From positions 62,001-126,000 of the forward strand of contig JADGJC010000022.1 of assembly GCA_027596075.1 (NCBI GenBank): DNA of 64,000 nucleotides. The letters are read 5' to 3'. The DNA comes from Rhizophlyctis rosea (Eukaryota; Chytridiomycota; Chytridiomycetes; Rhizophlyctidales; Rhizophlyctidaceae). The notes under the pieces were generated by a model. It saw nothing but the letters and a program-made list of their open reading frames with translations. It had not been told where the DNA came from and ran no database searches. Numbering within the stretch: the stretch's first letter is position 1; each line of letters opens with the position of its first letter. The translations under genes and the position numbers were made by a program. This document shows, piece after piece, positions 10,411 to 22,667 of the stretch.

Positions 10411-11760
10411 ATGAGGTTCATGGCAACCGTCATTAACGCTGGTCTTATGACAAGTGCGTCACTGTATTCTCATTAACCTCTGCTTTTTCGGTTCGACTTT
10501 GTGACATCTTCAACAACAGAATTGACCCTGTGCCTCGAGAAATTATCCAAACGCTGGGTTTTGCAACTTACCAACCAATACGCGCACTTCATCGTCCATA
10601 AGCAGGATGTTACAAGTGGAATACAAATGTTTGGGCAGATTAAGGCCGTAAGTGGCGGGCGGAAACTGCCCTATAGAATGCCATTATTGAGAAACGTTCC
10701 ATCAGGACCACCTCTTTGAAAACTACCTTATCGAAAGCCCCAACGAAGAAAACACCATTTGGGTGGAATTTTCTGGCGAGCATCTGGCCCGCGCAATGAA
10801 ATCCAGTCAGCAGGCGATGGAAGTAACAATGCGACTTCAAACGCAGCAACGAGATCCAGTTCTATCCGTCCAGATTACAAATCAGGTAGCAGATTTCGAT
10901 AAGCACTTGAATCAAACCACATCATGGCGGTTTGGTTTATTTACCACCCTCACAAAAGAGCCGAGCCGGGAAGCCAGTTGCGCTAATTCATCACATTCCA
11001 ATCAATGTGCTCAGTGCTCACGAAGGGAAAAACCTCCATCACCCGGCGATGGTGAATTATAATGTAGGGCATGCAGACGATTTAAGCTTCCGATTTTTCG
11101 AAGTTAAAAGACCTTCCTTCAATTCAACAAGACGCATGTTCTGATGCCAAAAATCGCGGACGTGCGACCCATAGCAGAGCGCATGAGATCATTGGGGAAC
11201 CATATCATCGTTTCTGCGAATATGGACGGGGAGTTCACGATGGAGGTCGAGACCGATACCTGTCAAGTGAAAACTCATTTCAAGGATTTGGACATTCCGA
11301 GCATTGGTCTGTTGATTTTCGCACTTTCAACATCAATCGGACACAACACTGAAAGGGATCAATCGGTCCAGATCCATCGGAAGTAGATTCAACGCAACAA
11401 CCTGCATTGTATAGAGACCGCAAAACGTTTGCCTCAGTCAGAACAGATGTGAGAGACTTGGTAAAGGCTTTGCAGTGTTCGATTTTCAGTCCACGTCACG
11501 CAATTTGCTGTAAGATACCATTTTCTCGAGTAGCAAAGTGCGAAGAGTATTTTCATTGCTAACGGGGTTTATCGACGTGCGTACTTTTAGGCGTGGCAGA
11601 AGAAGACGCTTTGATGCTGTATGTGTACTTAGGGGAAATGACAGATGCGGATGATGGGGCGCTGATCTACAGTACGTTTTTTGATGTGTACGATGGGTTG
11701 TGTAGTTTGCTCTCCCTCACATTCCCCGCGATTCCAGGCATACCCCATCGCGCGCGATGA
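10411..11760 (+). CDS. HUS1: Checkpoint clamp subunit HUS1
   Basis: Subunit of the RAD9-HUS1-RAD1 (9-1-1) sliding clamp that is loa­ded at damaged DNA and helps activate checkpoint kinases in the nucleus. Eight exons sum to 861 nt (286 aa; animal HUS1 is about 280): 10411-10453, 10520-10647, 10706-10885, 10959-11051, 11132-11306, 11372-11509, 11591-11671, 11738-11760. Family landmarks in order are MRFMATV at the start, FENYLIES, LARAMKSSQQA, IPINVL, AERMRSLGNHIIVSANMDGE, THFKDL, FASVRTDVRDL and the closing IPHR. Exon phases close throughout. The acceptor at 11371 was chosen over an earlier AG because only it keeps the frame. The effector kinase CHK1 lies about 13 kb to the right. Confidence 0.9.
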
Positions 11761-12142
11761 GACATTCTTCTTGTTACCGTTTGAGGTGCTGGCTCCCCCT
11801 AAACTGGACTGCAAATGCAGTCACATCACCCATCGCCTGACCGGCGGGCCCGTTGGCCACACTGCATGTGTCACTCTTTCGCACAGATCAGGGTCTGATG
11901 GTCGATGTATCTAATACTTCGATCCAGAAGTGATCGATAATGTGCTTCCCGGTGACTAGATTGCGGCAGAGTAGCTGCTTAACCCCTAATAGTGACGTAG
12001 AGCCTCTGTTCAAGGCAGCGGTTTTTGTGAATTTTTGTAATCATCATGTGGGACGTGCCGCCGTGCTATTGCACAGATTGGACAAGGGTTATTTCAACCG
12101 TTCAGAATCTATTCCCATGCTAACCGAAGAATCTATCTCACA
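11761..12142. other. Convergent intergenic region
   Basis: 382 bp between the convergent 3' ends of HUS1 and DNAAF3. It probably holds both 3' UTRs; nothing else is recognisable. Confidence 0.4.
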
Positions 12143-14163
12143 CTACACTCGCTTGACAAATACTAAGTGCTCAACATCATCCTTTTCGTCTTTGAGCTTA
12201 TGTCTGACAAGCCCTGCCCCTTCCGCCATTTCCATAACTTTCGTGAAGAAGGCCTTGATCTGCTCATCCGTCAAATCCAACATATATCTGCCAATGCTTC
12301 ATCAATTCCTTGTGTCCCATTTGAACCTGAGCCCGCTTCCAATCGATACGTACCGAGCTGTTTCAACAATGAGTATTCCATCATCCTTCATCAGCGGCAC
12401 AACTACCGGCACATGGTGCGCCATGCTGTTCGAGAGGTAAATCCGGTGGAACTTGGATGCTAGTTTTGCGGCCTTTTTCTGCAATGTTTGTGTGTGATCA
12501 CATGGGTGGTGGATGATCTTGAAGAAGTCGGGTGGTGTGGGAAGCGGTGGGGTTGCGTTTGTTGCTTTGCTTGTGTCTGCATCTGATTGCAAAGTATTGA
12601 AGAAAAAATTCGTTTGCCTGATCATTGAGATGACCGATTGGATGGTACTCTCACCAGTCACATCAACCTCGGTGATCTTTTCATTCTTGTTCTCCCCTGG
12701 GTTGGGTTCAGCAAAGAGAGATCTATAGTATAACTCGTGTATCAAAGACTTTATGTTATATTCAGCGATCTCTTGAGCAGTCTACATGGGGCATATCATT
12801 TAGCACGAATCAGAACTTTCAATTCAAGGTCAATCAATCCATACCTTCACTTGAATATTGTTTTTCGTCTTCAACATATCCTTCTGCTCAGAGTCTTGAC
12901 CAAATGCAAAGAAGGGGCCGGTCACTATGTCACTGAAGTATCCCCACTTTGGCACAGAAAGACCATTCTATGGAGGGCACATGTGCTCCAGTATGAGTAC
13001 ATTACAAAATGCAGTACATTCAGGACCTTACTTGCTTCAATAACTCAACAGTCGCCATCGATCGGTTTGCTTTCGAATATGAGGATTCACGAACTTCAAA
13101 TGCTATACCGTGTAACCTCCATCGAAGATACTCGTGTTTATCGAGCACAGGGACCTTTACGGCACAGGGCAAGGTACGACATTAGAGCTCCGATTTGGGT
13201 ATGACCATCATTCGGTATGTACCTTCTCTTTCAGCCGCATGTGATAATCCCAATCTATTACATTCTCACGCGAATCATAACGAACGGTCAGAAATCTTCT
13301 CAGCCGTGCATCCCTGTTGGAGGGAAAAATTCAGTATGTACATCACAACATACAGGTTGAATGGGAGTCTTTCCCCACCATAGCTTGTCCACTTCGTATT
13401 GCTTCTTCTCATCCCTCCAAAACTTGAACACAAACTCCAAGTCGTCGCGTTCTCTATATTTCAACTGAGAGAAATCAAAAACCTTCGCGAGATGGCCTTT
13501 TTCATCTGTAACGACTCTGAAGGTGGGGTGAGATACAGGACAAAGATGATGTCTAACACTGGGAAAACCACCTGATCAGTTCGGACGCTCGCTCCTTCAT
13601 GAAAGCAGCGGACTTTTCTCGCAGGAGTATGTTTCCATAAAGCTCAAGGAACAACTGTGCTCTATCTGCGCTGATCGAGATGTTGAAGTCACTTCTCTTC
13701 TTCCAATGTGCCATTGAGAATGCCATCCTACCTTGCAATCCTAATTCCATTGATGTATCCAATATGATGGACATCAAAAGCATGTTACGAGCAAGTGTAG
13801 ATGACTGCGGCTCAATAACATGGAACTGTTGATGGTTTTAAGAACTCAGCCTGGAAAATGACATTGCCACTATCGTACATTCAAACAGTTTTCACCATGT
13901 CGCCACGATCTCCCTATAGTTTTGAGAATATGACGTATGTCGGAGGCGCCAATTTGCAGTACTTCAACTGGCTGGGTTGAGTTGTTGCTGGCATGAACGT
14001 CTTTGGGATTTGCCGCTTCGGTATGGATGTGATCTGGATCTGCAACCTTCAGCAAATCGCATAAGGCAGACTATGGCTGCAACACTAACCGATACTGACC
14101 CAGGTCAAGAAAGTCTATTGCACGCGAAAATCCTCGCACGTTAACAGAGCCTGCACCTTCCAT
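12143..14163 (-). CDS. DNAAF3: Axonemal dynein assembly factor DNAAF3 (PF22)
   Basis: Cytoplasmic factor needed to preassemble axonemal dynein arms before transport into the flagellum. Ten exons sum to 1,461 nt (486 aa): 14163-14100, 14039-13879, 13825-13732, 13665-13572, 13516-13379, 13313-13223, 13154-13032, 12967-12845, 12781-12354, 12287-12143. Landmarks shared with animal and algal homologues: LQIGASDIRHILKT, MELGLQDRAQLFLELYGN, LKYRERDDLEFVFKFW, KLWDARLRRFL..RYDSR, WRLHGIAFEVRESS, WGYFSDIVTGPFFAFG and the late DDGILIVETARYML. The donor at 13378 was picked because it rebuilds the conserved LWDARL junction. A functional copy implies a motile stage with dynein-armed axonemes (zoospores). 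Confidence 0.9.
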
Positions 14164-14691
14164 GATCTTTCCGGTTGGCAAGCAGTTCGAAATGTGTTCA
14201 ACGATATTTCAAGATCGCACTCGATCTTTGGGAAAGGAAACGACGCGTCTGCTTTCGCTCTTGGCCCAACACCTTGCACCCCAGCCACGCCTTGATTGGT
14301 GGCGCAGTCATCGAAAGTGATGCCACGTTTCAACCATCCTTTGTTTCAAAAAGTTCCCCTTTCAACTTTCTCACCTCAAGATGCCAACACAGAAAGTCAT
14401 CCGCCATTCTTTCCAATCACTCCAAGTCGACGGCTCTGAGCTTCAGTCTATGATTTGTTCTTACCTTCGACGTTATCTATAGCGAAGTTACGACGACACT
14501 TCTGTCGGGTCTTCAAGCAGTTTGTCACTTCACGGTGTGGGCAGCGAGATGAGTGACGAGTAGTACCTAATGTATACCTTCAACGTGGAATTGCTAGTGT
14601 AACTCACGCTGACAGAACCTCTCTTGCTTCAGACGTTCAACGCTCTCATCATAATACACAAGTACGGCCCTTCTACCACGAAGCGACGACG
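14164..14691. promoter_or_regulatory. Divergent intergenic region
   Basis: 528 bp between DNAAF3 (-) and the LMBR1-type gene (+). Frames crossing it have no family motif. It should hold both promoters. Confidence 0.4.
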
Positions 14692-16029
14692 ATGCCCAAT
14701 ATGGAACTCGACCAGCCTCTTCGTCCACATGGCGAGGGCTTTTATGGCGCTGTTCAACACAATACAGTTGCCTTCCTCTGTGCCCTTTTCTTGCTGGCCT
14801 TGTCTAGTGTTTTGTTGCACCGAATACGCGCGTTCTACGCCAAAGGGTCGGGTGAAGTTGATTCGGACGCCGACGAAGACCATATGCCTGCAACCGTATC
14901 GCTGTTTTGCTGCTGCGGGTTAGCGGGCATATTGGGAGAACTGATTCTGCTGCCGCTTACTGCGGGGTATCTGAGATTCTGCCCAATTGCGCTCGTTGAA
15001 CGGTAATGCGCTCAATTTCAATTGAATGATCCATTGTTTACTGAACATCGTTTTCTTTGCAGGCTCTGGTTTTACAGTGTTATTGGTTCTTTTATCAACC
15101 TCTACGCCCTTCTCCCATTCGGTTATTTCTTCCTTGAGGCGCATGATACCACGTGGTACTCGAAAGCGAAAGAATGCATCCAAACACTATGGCGCATTTG
15201 GCTACTCGGCGGATCGTTAGTTTACGTTACGATACGGATGTTTGGCGTGCAAGGCTTTGTCGAACGCCACCCATCCCTATTGGTCCTCACCGTGCTCACC
15301 AGCCTACCATCTGTCGTCATCTGCGCCATCGCTGCTCCCAAGGGCGTTACCACCTTATTCTCCCTTGCAACCAAGCTTCTCCTCCCGTTCAACCATCACG
15401 AAGTCGTCACCAACAAAATTACGGAATTGCAGTACGAAGCCATGGCGTTGGAGAACAAACTACAGAACGGGACACCACGGAAGAGGGCAAGTGTCACCAT
15501 GCGACGGCAATTGACGGATATACGGTCGGAAGAACAACGGTGGCAGAAGGAATACAAGAAAAGTCCTATAGGGAGAATTGTCCTTGCAGCCGTACTGGTA
15601 GCCATCAACTCCTCCGCTTGGTTGATCACAATGATAAGGATTTTGTGGAGTTCCATCAAAACGGTGTTTGGGGAAACGTTTTTGGGCTTCCACGAACTTC
15701 CACCATATCTGTGGTTGCTGTCCGAAGTCATCGCGGTACTTTACTTCGAGATCGTGACGCTCGTTGGCATCTACCACACCCTCCCATCCCTACTACCAAA
15801 TAATATACCCCGCGGTGGGTTATCGTCCCGCCGCATCATCCTCAACATCATGCTCCTCCTCGTTATCTCCATCTCCTTACCGCTCTTAGCACGGATGCTT
15901 GGGCTGACGTCTTTGGAAAATGTGGGGCCATATAGTGATTTCGCGTTTTTGGGCCGGCATCCCATATGGACGTCGGCGTATAAGGCGGTTGTGTTGGTCC
16001 TGCTTGGGATGGCGGGAAGGATTACGTGA
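14692..16029 (+). CDS. LMBR1-like integral membrane protein
   Basis: Two exons (14692-15002 and 15063-16029) joined across a 60-nt intron give 425 residues. The order of hydrophobic segments and the motifs LLPFGYFFLEAHD, SLPSVVICAIAAPKG and the following basic/coiled stretch (NKITELQYEAMALENKLQ) match the LMBR1/LIMR membrane family, with about nine predicted membrane spans. Members act at plasma or lysosomal membranes as receptors or transport-linked proteins; the role here is unknown. Start at 14692 is the first ATG, and a second ATG three codons later is equally possible. The C terminus ends soon after the last span. Confidence 0.75.
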
Positions 16030-16132
16030 TGGAGGAAGGATATGCTGCATGATGGAGTCATATAGATTTTGCTTAGATTTTTCGAGCAGTGTAGATAGTA
16101 ATGGGTGAAAGCTCAGCAAGTTGTTGAAGGAG

Positions 16133-19100
16133 TCAACACAGAAGAGTGTGCATCGTCCGACGGTGCCCACCATTCAGAGTGCCCTTCTCTGTTCTGTAGT
16201 TAGATACAAAGTCGCGTCCAGTACTATCCGAAATAGCGGGCGGGATGGAAGTTTTCAGGATGGGGAGTGGATGGTGTAACGATTGCGAGATCCCTTCTTG
16301 TAGGCTGCACGGGCCACCGCATGCGTCAAAGATGTGGGAAAGGCAACCGTTGACAGAAACCAAATAACCGAATAACTCACCATTCCAAATCCGTACGGTG
16401 TTATCCCACGACGCCGACACATACTGTAGATACATTTTGTAAATACCGCATAATGAAAAGATGTATACTTGGCAGCTTGTTCTTAGGGGTTATTGCTCTT
16501 ACCTGTCCTCTAACAGGAATGTGAATGATACTACGGATCTCGTCCAGGTGTCCGACATTCTTCTGAACGACTTCGTCTTTCTTTTCGGGATCAATGACTC
16601 GAATGATTTTGTCCTGTGATCCGGAGACGATGCAGCCGTTGAGGGAGTCTATGCATAATGCGGTGACGGGGCCGTCGTTGTTGATCACGCGGAGGCAGGG
16701 GATGCCTGTGGAGGGCTGTGGTAGTATGTGAATGGGTTAAGATGATGTTTGGTGATGATCCTGCATATGCAAATGGCTGATGTGACGATTTACCCAAACA
16801 CGGATGGTGCGATCTTCTGAACCGGTTATCCATTGGGAGTATTTTGAGTTCCACCGCACCTGTAATCATTCATATGTTATCTGGCCCCAGTCGTCACTCG
16901 CTTCACCCCATTACCTGCGTGACCTCTGCCTCATGTCCGTGCAGTACCGCCAAAAGCACCATTTCATCCCCTTTCGGAGAGAATCTCCGCACATAAGCCA
17001 GTTTATCTGCTGAGGCATATGCAATCTCATTCCGCTCAGCACAATACTCAATGTCCAATATAATCCCATCAGCCGCAAGTTCTTCCCGGCCCCCACCACC
17101 AGGCTGTCCACCACGGAAAACATCTTGGAGTCGAGCGCCTGTAAGGTCCCAGATGCAGATTCGTCGGTCCCAGCCGGTACTGACCTGAAGGATCATGGAT
17201 ACTTCAGCTACTCATTACGGTGATTGACGAAAGCAAGCAGGCTAACCAGCCAATGCATCCCATCTCTCTCGAAGCAAACCAGGGCAGTCACTGCTTCAAA
17301 ATGACCCGGTAGCGAGAACTTCAATGTCATTCCTGCAACTCTATTTGTGACGCCATCATTGGGAATGCCGTTTGCGTCCAACAGCTCCTTGTCTTTCGCA
17401 TCTACATCCCCAACGTATTTGACCGTCTCTTCGTTGTAGCCCCATACATCTACCGTCGGTGCAAACAAGATGAGGACAAGATTTGTACAGCCATTATGAC
17501 ATTAGGCATGATCGAAAGGATGAACTTACGAATCTTGCTATCCTCATACCCAGAAATCAACAAATCCAGCTCCTCATAATAACAAAGCGACACCACACCC
17601 GGCCTCGCAGCAGGTTTATCCGCCACCGCCATTCCCCCAATACCAGCCCGCACTACACTTTCATCATCATCGGCAGTCAAACTCTCATGCCGTCGCCTCT
17701 GCTTGGGTGCTTCCATCCGCTGCTGCTTTCTCTGGAAGTCACGCATAGCCGCTCCTGACATCAACGCAACTTGCTGTTGCTGCTCGGTATCATCTTCCAT
17801 GAAGCGTTTCCATACATCGAGCTTTTCGGAGATGCGTTTATGAAGGGCGGATTGTTTTTTGCGACGTTCTTCGGGGTTGCGGGAGAATGTGTTGATTAGG
17901 ATGGCTTCTTCAGGTTTTTCTTCTTTTGGGAGGATGAGGGTTTCTTCACTAATGGTTGGCGAGGGCAAGGAGAGGGGATAAGCATTGATGTCCGAAAATG
18001 CTCCCATGTGACCAGACCTACCTATACATAAACGTGTTAAGCTGCAATCGTTCCCATTTTCGTATTAGCCCATCATCTCCACCACTGAAAATGAGGAGTG
18101 GCTCTTTCGAAGCTGAAAGGTTTCAGGATTAGTTGCGAACTCAGGCAAACAATGGCAGGCGCCCGGCCTTACTAAAAGTCAAACATTCGACAACATCTGC
18201 ATGGCCAGGCAGGACTGTAACGGACGCCATTTGGTTATATCTCCACATTATAATGGATCGGCGATTGGTGATCCCGACGACTTCGTAAGTCTCTGGGACG
18301 AACAGAAGATGTTTGAAGATGGGTGTGGCACCATGATGTTGGAGGCGAGGGTCGTCGGTAGACACGAAGTCGGACACCTGTCAAAAGCCGAATGCAACTT
18401 GTTCAGTATTCTGTGTGGAAATAGTTACGGTCAAGCCTTACATTGACACCGCTGCGCGGATCAAAGACTATTGGTATTGTTGAGCCTGCTGTTACCCAAA
18501 GGGTTTGCGTGGGGATTACGTAGCAGACAGATGTGATGGTGTCACTACAATCATAGGTGAAATCAGTCAAGAGTCATGCTATTGGCTGGTTTGTTCAGTC
18601 CGCATACCTGAAACCGTCGAATCTTTGCAGCAAGTTGCCATCCAACGACCAAAGTTTCACCATCCGATCGAATGATCCAGTGATCAACCTTTGAAAAGGA
18701 GGTATAATCTGCAAGTTAAAACAGAGTAACGATGCATGGAGCTGTAGGTTTGTCGGAGTTGGAGATACCAATAGAGAGATACAAGAGATAACTTACCAGC
18801 TATTGTCCTGATCTTTGCCATATACCATGCACGATATCGCTGCGTCATGAGCGTTCGATATTACGTGAGAGACCCGAAGTTTCAAGTCGCCGTGGTGCGG
18901 TATGTCGTAGATCATGATTTTGCGATCGTATCTGAAGATGATGATCACGTCCTGCATGAGTTCCGATACATGTGATGCACCACTGATCCAGCAGCATACT
19001 ACCCAGCGGAATAGAATCGTCCCTCCGCGCTGACAATGCAACTGACTACATCCGAATGTTCATGACATGTCACAGACTTCGGCTCCAGCACATCAGTATT

Positions 19101-19973
19101 GATGCTATTGTTGCCTTGATTCTCATTGAAAGTGAATACGCGCACAAAGCGGTTGTGTCCGACCATGAGCTGCTGCCGGCGGGAGTTGAACGCTAATGAG
19201 TAGATTGGAGATCCGGTCTGTGTGAAACGTGTTGAGTTTTTCCTGCGAGACCTCTTAACCACACACGATGCGATGTTTATCGAAGAAACAACCCGCACCT
19301 GGATCTTTTGCAAAATCTTGCCTGCTTGACCCCAAGCAATGAGCATCCCATCGACTGCGCAGGAGAACAGGATCTTGTGTTCTCCGCTGGATCCGACAAT
19401 ATGAAATTTTGCGGATGACTAAAATGGGTGCCGACGTCGACTTTACCAGTACAACAATCCCATGATCCACCCAACATGCTGTGTGAGTACGCTATGAGGT
19501 TTCCCAGACTCGGTTTCCCACACGCGGATGATGGCGTCTATTATCGTCTATTAGGATGGCTCCGTGATGACGCAAAAATTGGGCAAGAGTACCTGCCTTC
19601 ACCCGCCGTGTAAATAAGCTTCGGGCTGTACTGGACGCATAGTATTGGTTTTGGATGCGCATCCAATATCTTATTTCTATATTCCATAGCCATTTTGTAG
19701 TCTATTGCAGTCGCCTGTGGGAAAGTGAAATTGAAAACGATGGCAAGTGCGGGAGGAGATGTCAGGGTTCAATTTGAGGTCCATGCAGCATATCGTAAGC
19801 TTGTTAGCTGTGCCTTCCATGTTCCGAGACGCAGGATCGACAACAAACACACAATAAAGGGCAGGCCGGGGTTGCATCACTCTTTCCATCGTCTTGACAT
19901 TCCCACATATACGAGTTCGTATATGTTGAGTATTCTGATACAAAGCGATACGGTAGGGGCCTGTTGCAGCCAT
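16133..19973 (-). CDS. Multi-exon WD40 repeat protein (two propellers)
   Basis: Roughly 950-residue WD40 protein in many short exons. Repeat signatures include DAIIRVWETESG, FDRMVKLWSLDG, GGDDGLIRKWERLQL, STGWDRRICIWDLTG, GSQDKIIRVIDPEK and SASWDNTVRIWN. Between the two sets of repeats is a basic coiled-coil-like insert (EERRKKQSALHKRISEKLDVWKRF region, near 17,870-17,700). The intron at 19538-19596 needs a GC donor to keep the frame. The 3' end (stop at 16133) is solid. The 5' end is not: MAATGPYRIALYQ at 19973 is the best first exon, but I could not place the intron after it cleanly. The protein is not assigned to a named family. A ciliary role would fit the neighbourhood but is only a guess. 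Confidence 0.65.
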
Positions 19974-20086
19974 CGTTAGCACCGCGTTGGCTGACTGAAC
20001 GCCGGGCTATCATCTTAGTGCGATCTTCTGTGACCGCGGGACAACCTCACACTGTACCACTGAACCCGTAGCAACACGACTCCAAC

Positions 20087-21935
20087 ATGCTGACCCTTCC
20101 TCTCGAACTGATTCACCACATTCTGTCGTCATACGCCTCAACATACGAGATCGTCGATTTTATGACAATATTCAAGATTGGCGTTCTCCTAGCCGTTAAA
20201 TACAGATATCCCGACCTGAGGGATTTCGCCCTTCCACACATCCCATTCGCAACTCCCGCGGAAGCCTCGAGAAAGGGCTCGCTCTCACTACTCAAGTGGT
20301 GGGGGGAATGGAAAACGAAGGGAAAACTACCTCGACACATAAAGGGACTGGAGCGCGGAGTTGAGCATGCAAGCCGGAGTGGGCGCGTCGACATTTTGAA
20401 CTGGTGGAAGGAGCTCGACGACCACGGTAGACCGCTTTTTTCAGACTTGTCTGCTACGACGGTAGCATCAGCAGTGGTTGTAGCGAGTGCGGACGGGAAC
20501 GTGACTATATTGGAGTGGTGGAAAGCAACTGGTCGGATGGACGGCAAAAGATTTGATGGCGCGTTGACGAAAGCAATCGAGAATGGGCACGCCTCTGGTA
20601 AGTACGTTCGGCTGATGGATATGCAGGTCCAGCGCTCACTTACTGTGTTACAAATTCTCAGTTTTGGAGTGGTGGGCGACCAGCGGTTTGCCTTGGATAT
20701 ATAGTGGGGACACGTTGAACTCATTGATCGATTCCCTAAGCATCGCGAGCGCCAATGGGCATGTGGCGATTCTGCAGTATTGGTGGAAGGCCCTCAAACC
20801 GAATGCACCATGGCCGGACAATTTACTCAACCGCGCCATCGAGAACGGCCGAATCAATGTTCTTGAGTGGTGGCGACAAAGTCAGGTTCCATTGAAGACT
20901 GAAGATTGGATGCCGTTGGATTTGGCGAGCAAGTTGGGCAAAGTTTTTGTCTTAGGTGAGGCTGATTTTCGTTGGCGCACTCAAATGGACTTCAATAATG
21001 AAGTTTTTGTCTCCAGATTGGTGGAAGCACAGTGGCCTTGATGTGAGAGAGAGGTATTGTCGTGATCCTAGTTCTTTACAAATACGGGCGCAATGGTCCT
21101 CGTGGTAACTGGAGCTAATCACTACTGCTTCGTTACGATCACATCAGTTACTCACAAGACGCAATGGATCTTGCATCCAAGAACGGACATGTTGCCGGTA
21201 AGAAAGATGGTCCTTCACAAGCAATTACGCAAAACTCATTCAACTTTCGCGCAGTGTTGCAATGGTGGAAAGACAGTGGTTTACAATTGAAGGTGTGTAG
21301 TTAAAATCTGTTTTGTCCTTGAAACAGGAGCGTTGGGCTTGGGCAACAAAGTTCTAATCTGCTTGCATATATGCAGTGGTCGCCTCAATGGGTCATGAAC
21401 TGGGCGATCGAAGCCGAAGATCTGTCGGTCCTAGAATGGTGGCGGAAAAGTGTATGTAGTCTGAGCCAATGAGGGGGAAGTTTCATCTCTCTTACTTGAT
21501 TATGCTTTCCAGGGTTTGGAACTTCAATGGTCGACGCACGCAATACAAGTAGCCCAGAAAAGAGAAAGAACCCGGTTCATCAAATGGTGGGAGCAGAGCG
21601 GCCTTGAAAAGGAAGGAGTACCCGTTGGGGAGTCGAATTGGTTGAGGGCTTCGGTGGTGTCTATCAAGTTGTCACCCGGCCAGAAGAATGGAAAACCCTT
21701 CGTGTTTGGTCAAGCTGAGGAGGCCCCGTCCGTCGACGAATTGACCTTCTCGTTTGGCAACCGGTTTGCGTTCGACACGATTCCATTTTCGGAAGCCCGT
21801 TCTGCGGAGCGGGGGATGGTGGGCGAAGCTTTTCGGTTTGGCGTCGGTGGGGATACGGGTGAAAAGGAGAAACAGACTGCTGGGCCTCAAATATCCAAAT
21901 ATCGGCGGAAAGCACCGAAACGACCAGCTTTTTGA
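20087..21935 (+). CDS. Tryptophan-pair (ankyrin-like) repeat protein
   Basis: Seven exons sum to 1,428 nt (475 aa): 20087-20597, 20662-20955, 21017-21053, 21148-21197, 21255-21292, 21377-21451, 21513-21935. The N terminus (LPLELIHHILSSYA) resembles an F-box-type helix. It is followed by about ten repeats of roughly 28-40 residues. Each has a core of the form [IV]L-x-WW-x-x-SGL, for example ILNWWKEL, VLEWWATSG, VLDWWKHSG, VLQWWKDSG and VLEWWRKSG. Intervening helices read like ankyrin or helical repeats (DLASKNGHVAVL). The C-terminal 110 residues are Gly/Phe-rich and basic and unlike the repeats. Introns fall at similar points of successive repeats, as expected if repeats were duplicated with their introns. 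Probably a protein-binding scaffold; function unknown. Confidence 0.75.
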
Positions 21936-22667
21936 AGCTTTGGCGAGCCATTGGGGCAAACACGGCAATAGGTTTGGAGGGTGATGGAGAGGCGGGACAA
22001 ACTGTAGGGCTGGTACATACATACGGAATGGAAGGCGGGCATAGTTGATGGTAAATATGCCGCGGTGTAATTGGAGGGTCGGGTAACCTTCCGTTTTGCG
22101 ATGAATAGAGGTTTTTTATAATCTGGTACAGCAATTGGCCAAGCAAAGTGGAGGCGCATCTTTTCAAAATGATATCGCTTCCTCAACTTGACGGGAGGCG
22201 GTAAGATACCCTTGAAAGCATTTGAAAGATCACGATGTGCAGGAACTAACAGCCTCAATCCCACATCTAAAAGAGCACCAAGCCGCGATCACAGAAAGTA
22301 ACACTGATGAGGCAGGCAAAGAAGAAACATGGATTAGGGCAATCAGGAGAAGAAAGTAGAATTTTGTCGAACCATCAAAGCGTAGAACTCTCAGGAAGAC
22401 GCTTCCCAGCTGTGCGCAGTTCGTAGATATAAAGTCCGCAGTTCTCATAGGAAGACCATTGCTATAAAACGCAATAAATAATGGACAGCCGTGTTTGGTC
22501 CAACATGGTCAAATTTTGCCCCTCGTCAAATTCACAGGACCCTGGCGTCTTTGCGGCCCCACCCACAATCTCGGCGCTTGCTCCCAAGTTTTCTTTCCAA
22601 TTGCAATTCGCCCCTTGTCAGTTTGCCAGATCAGCTACCATAACGCATCTTTTCCTTATCCACTGAG
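21936..22667. other. Intergenic, no gene seen
   Basis: 732 bp between two same-strand genes. Short frames on both strands are shadows without motifs. It likely carries the 3' UTR of the repeat gene and the promoter of the DUF218 gene. Confidence 0.4.
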
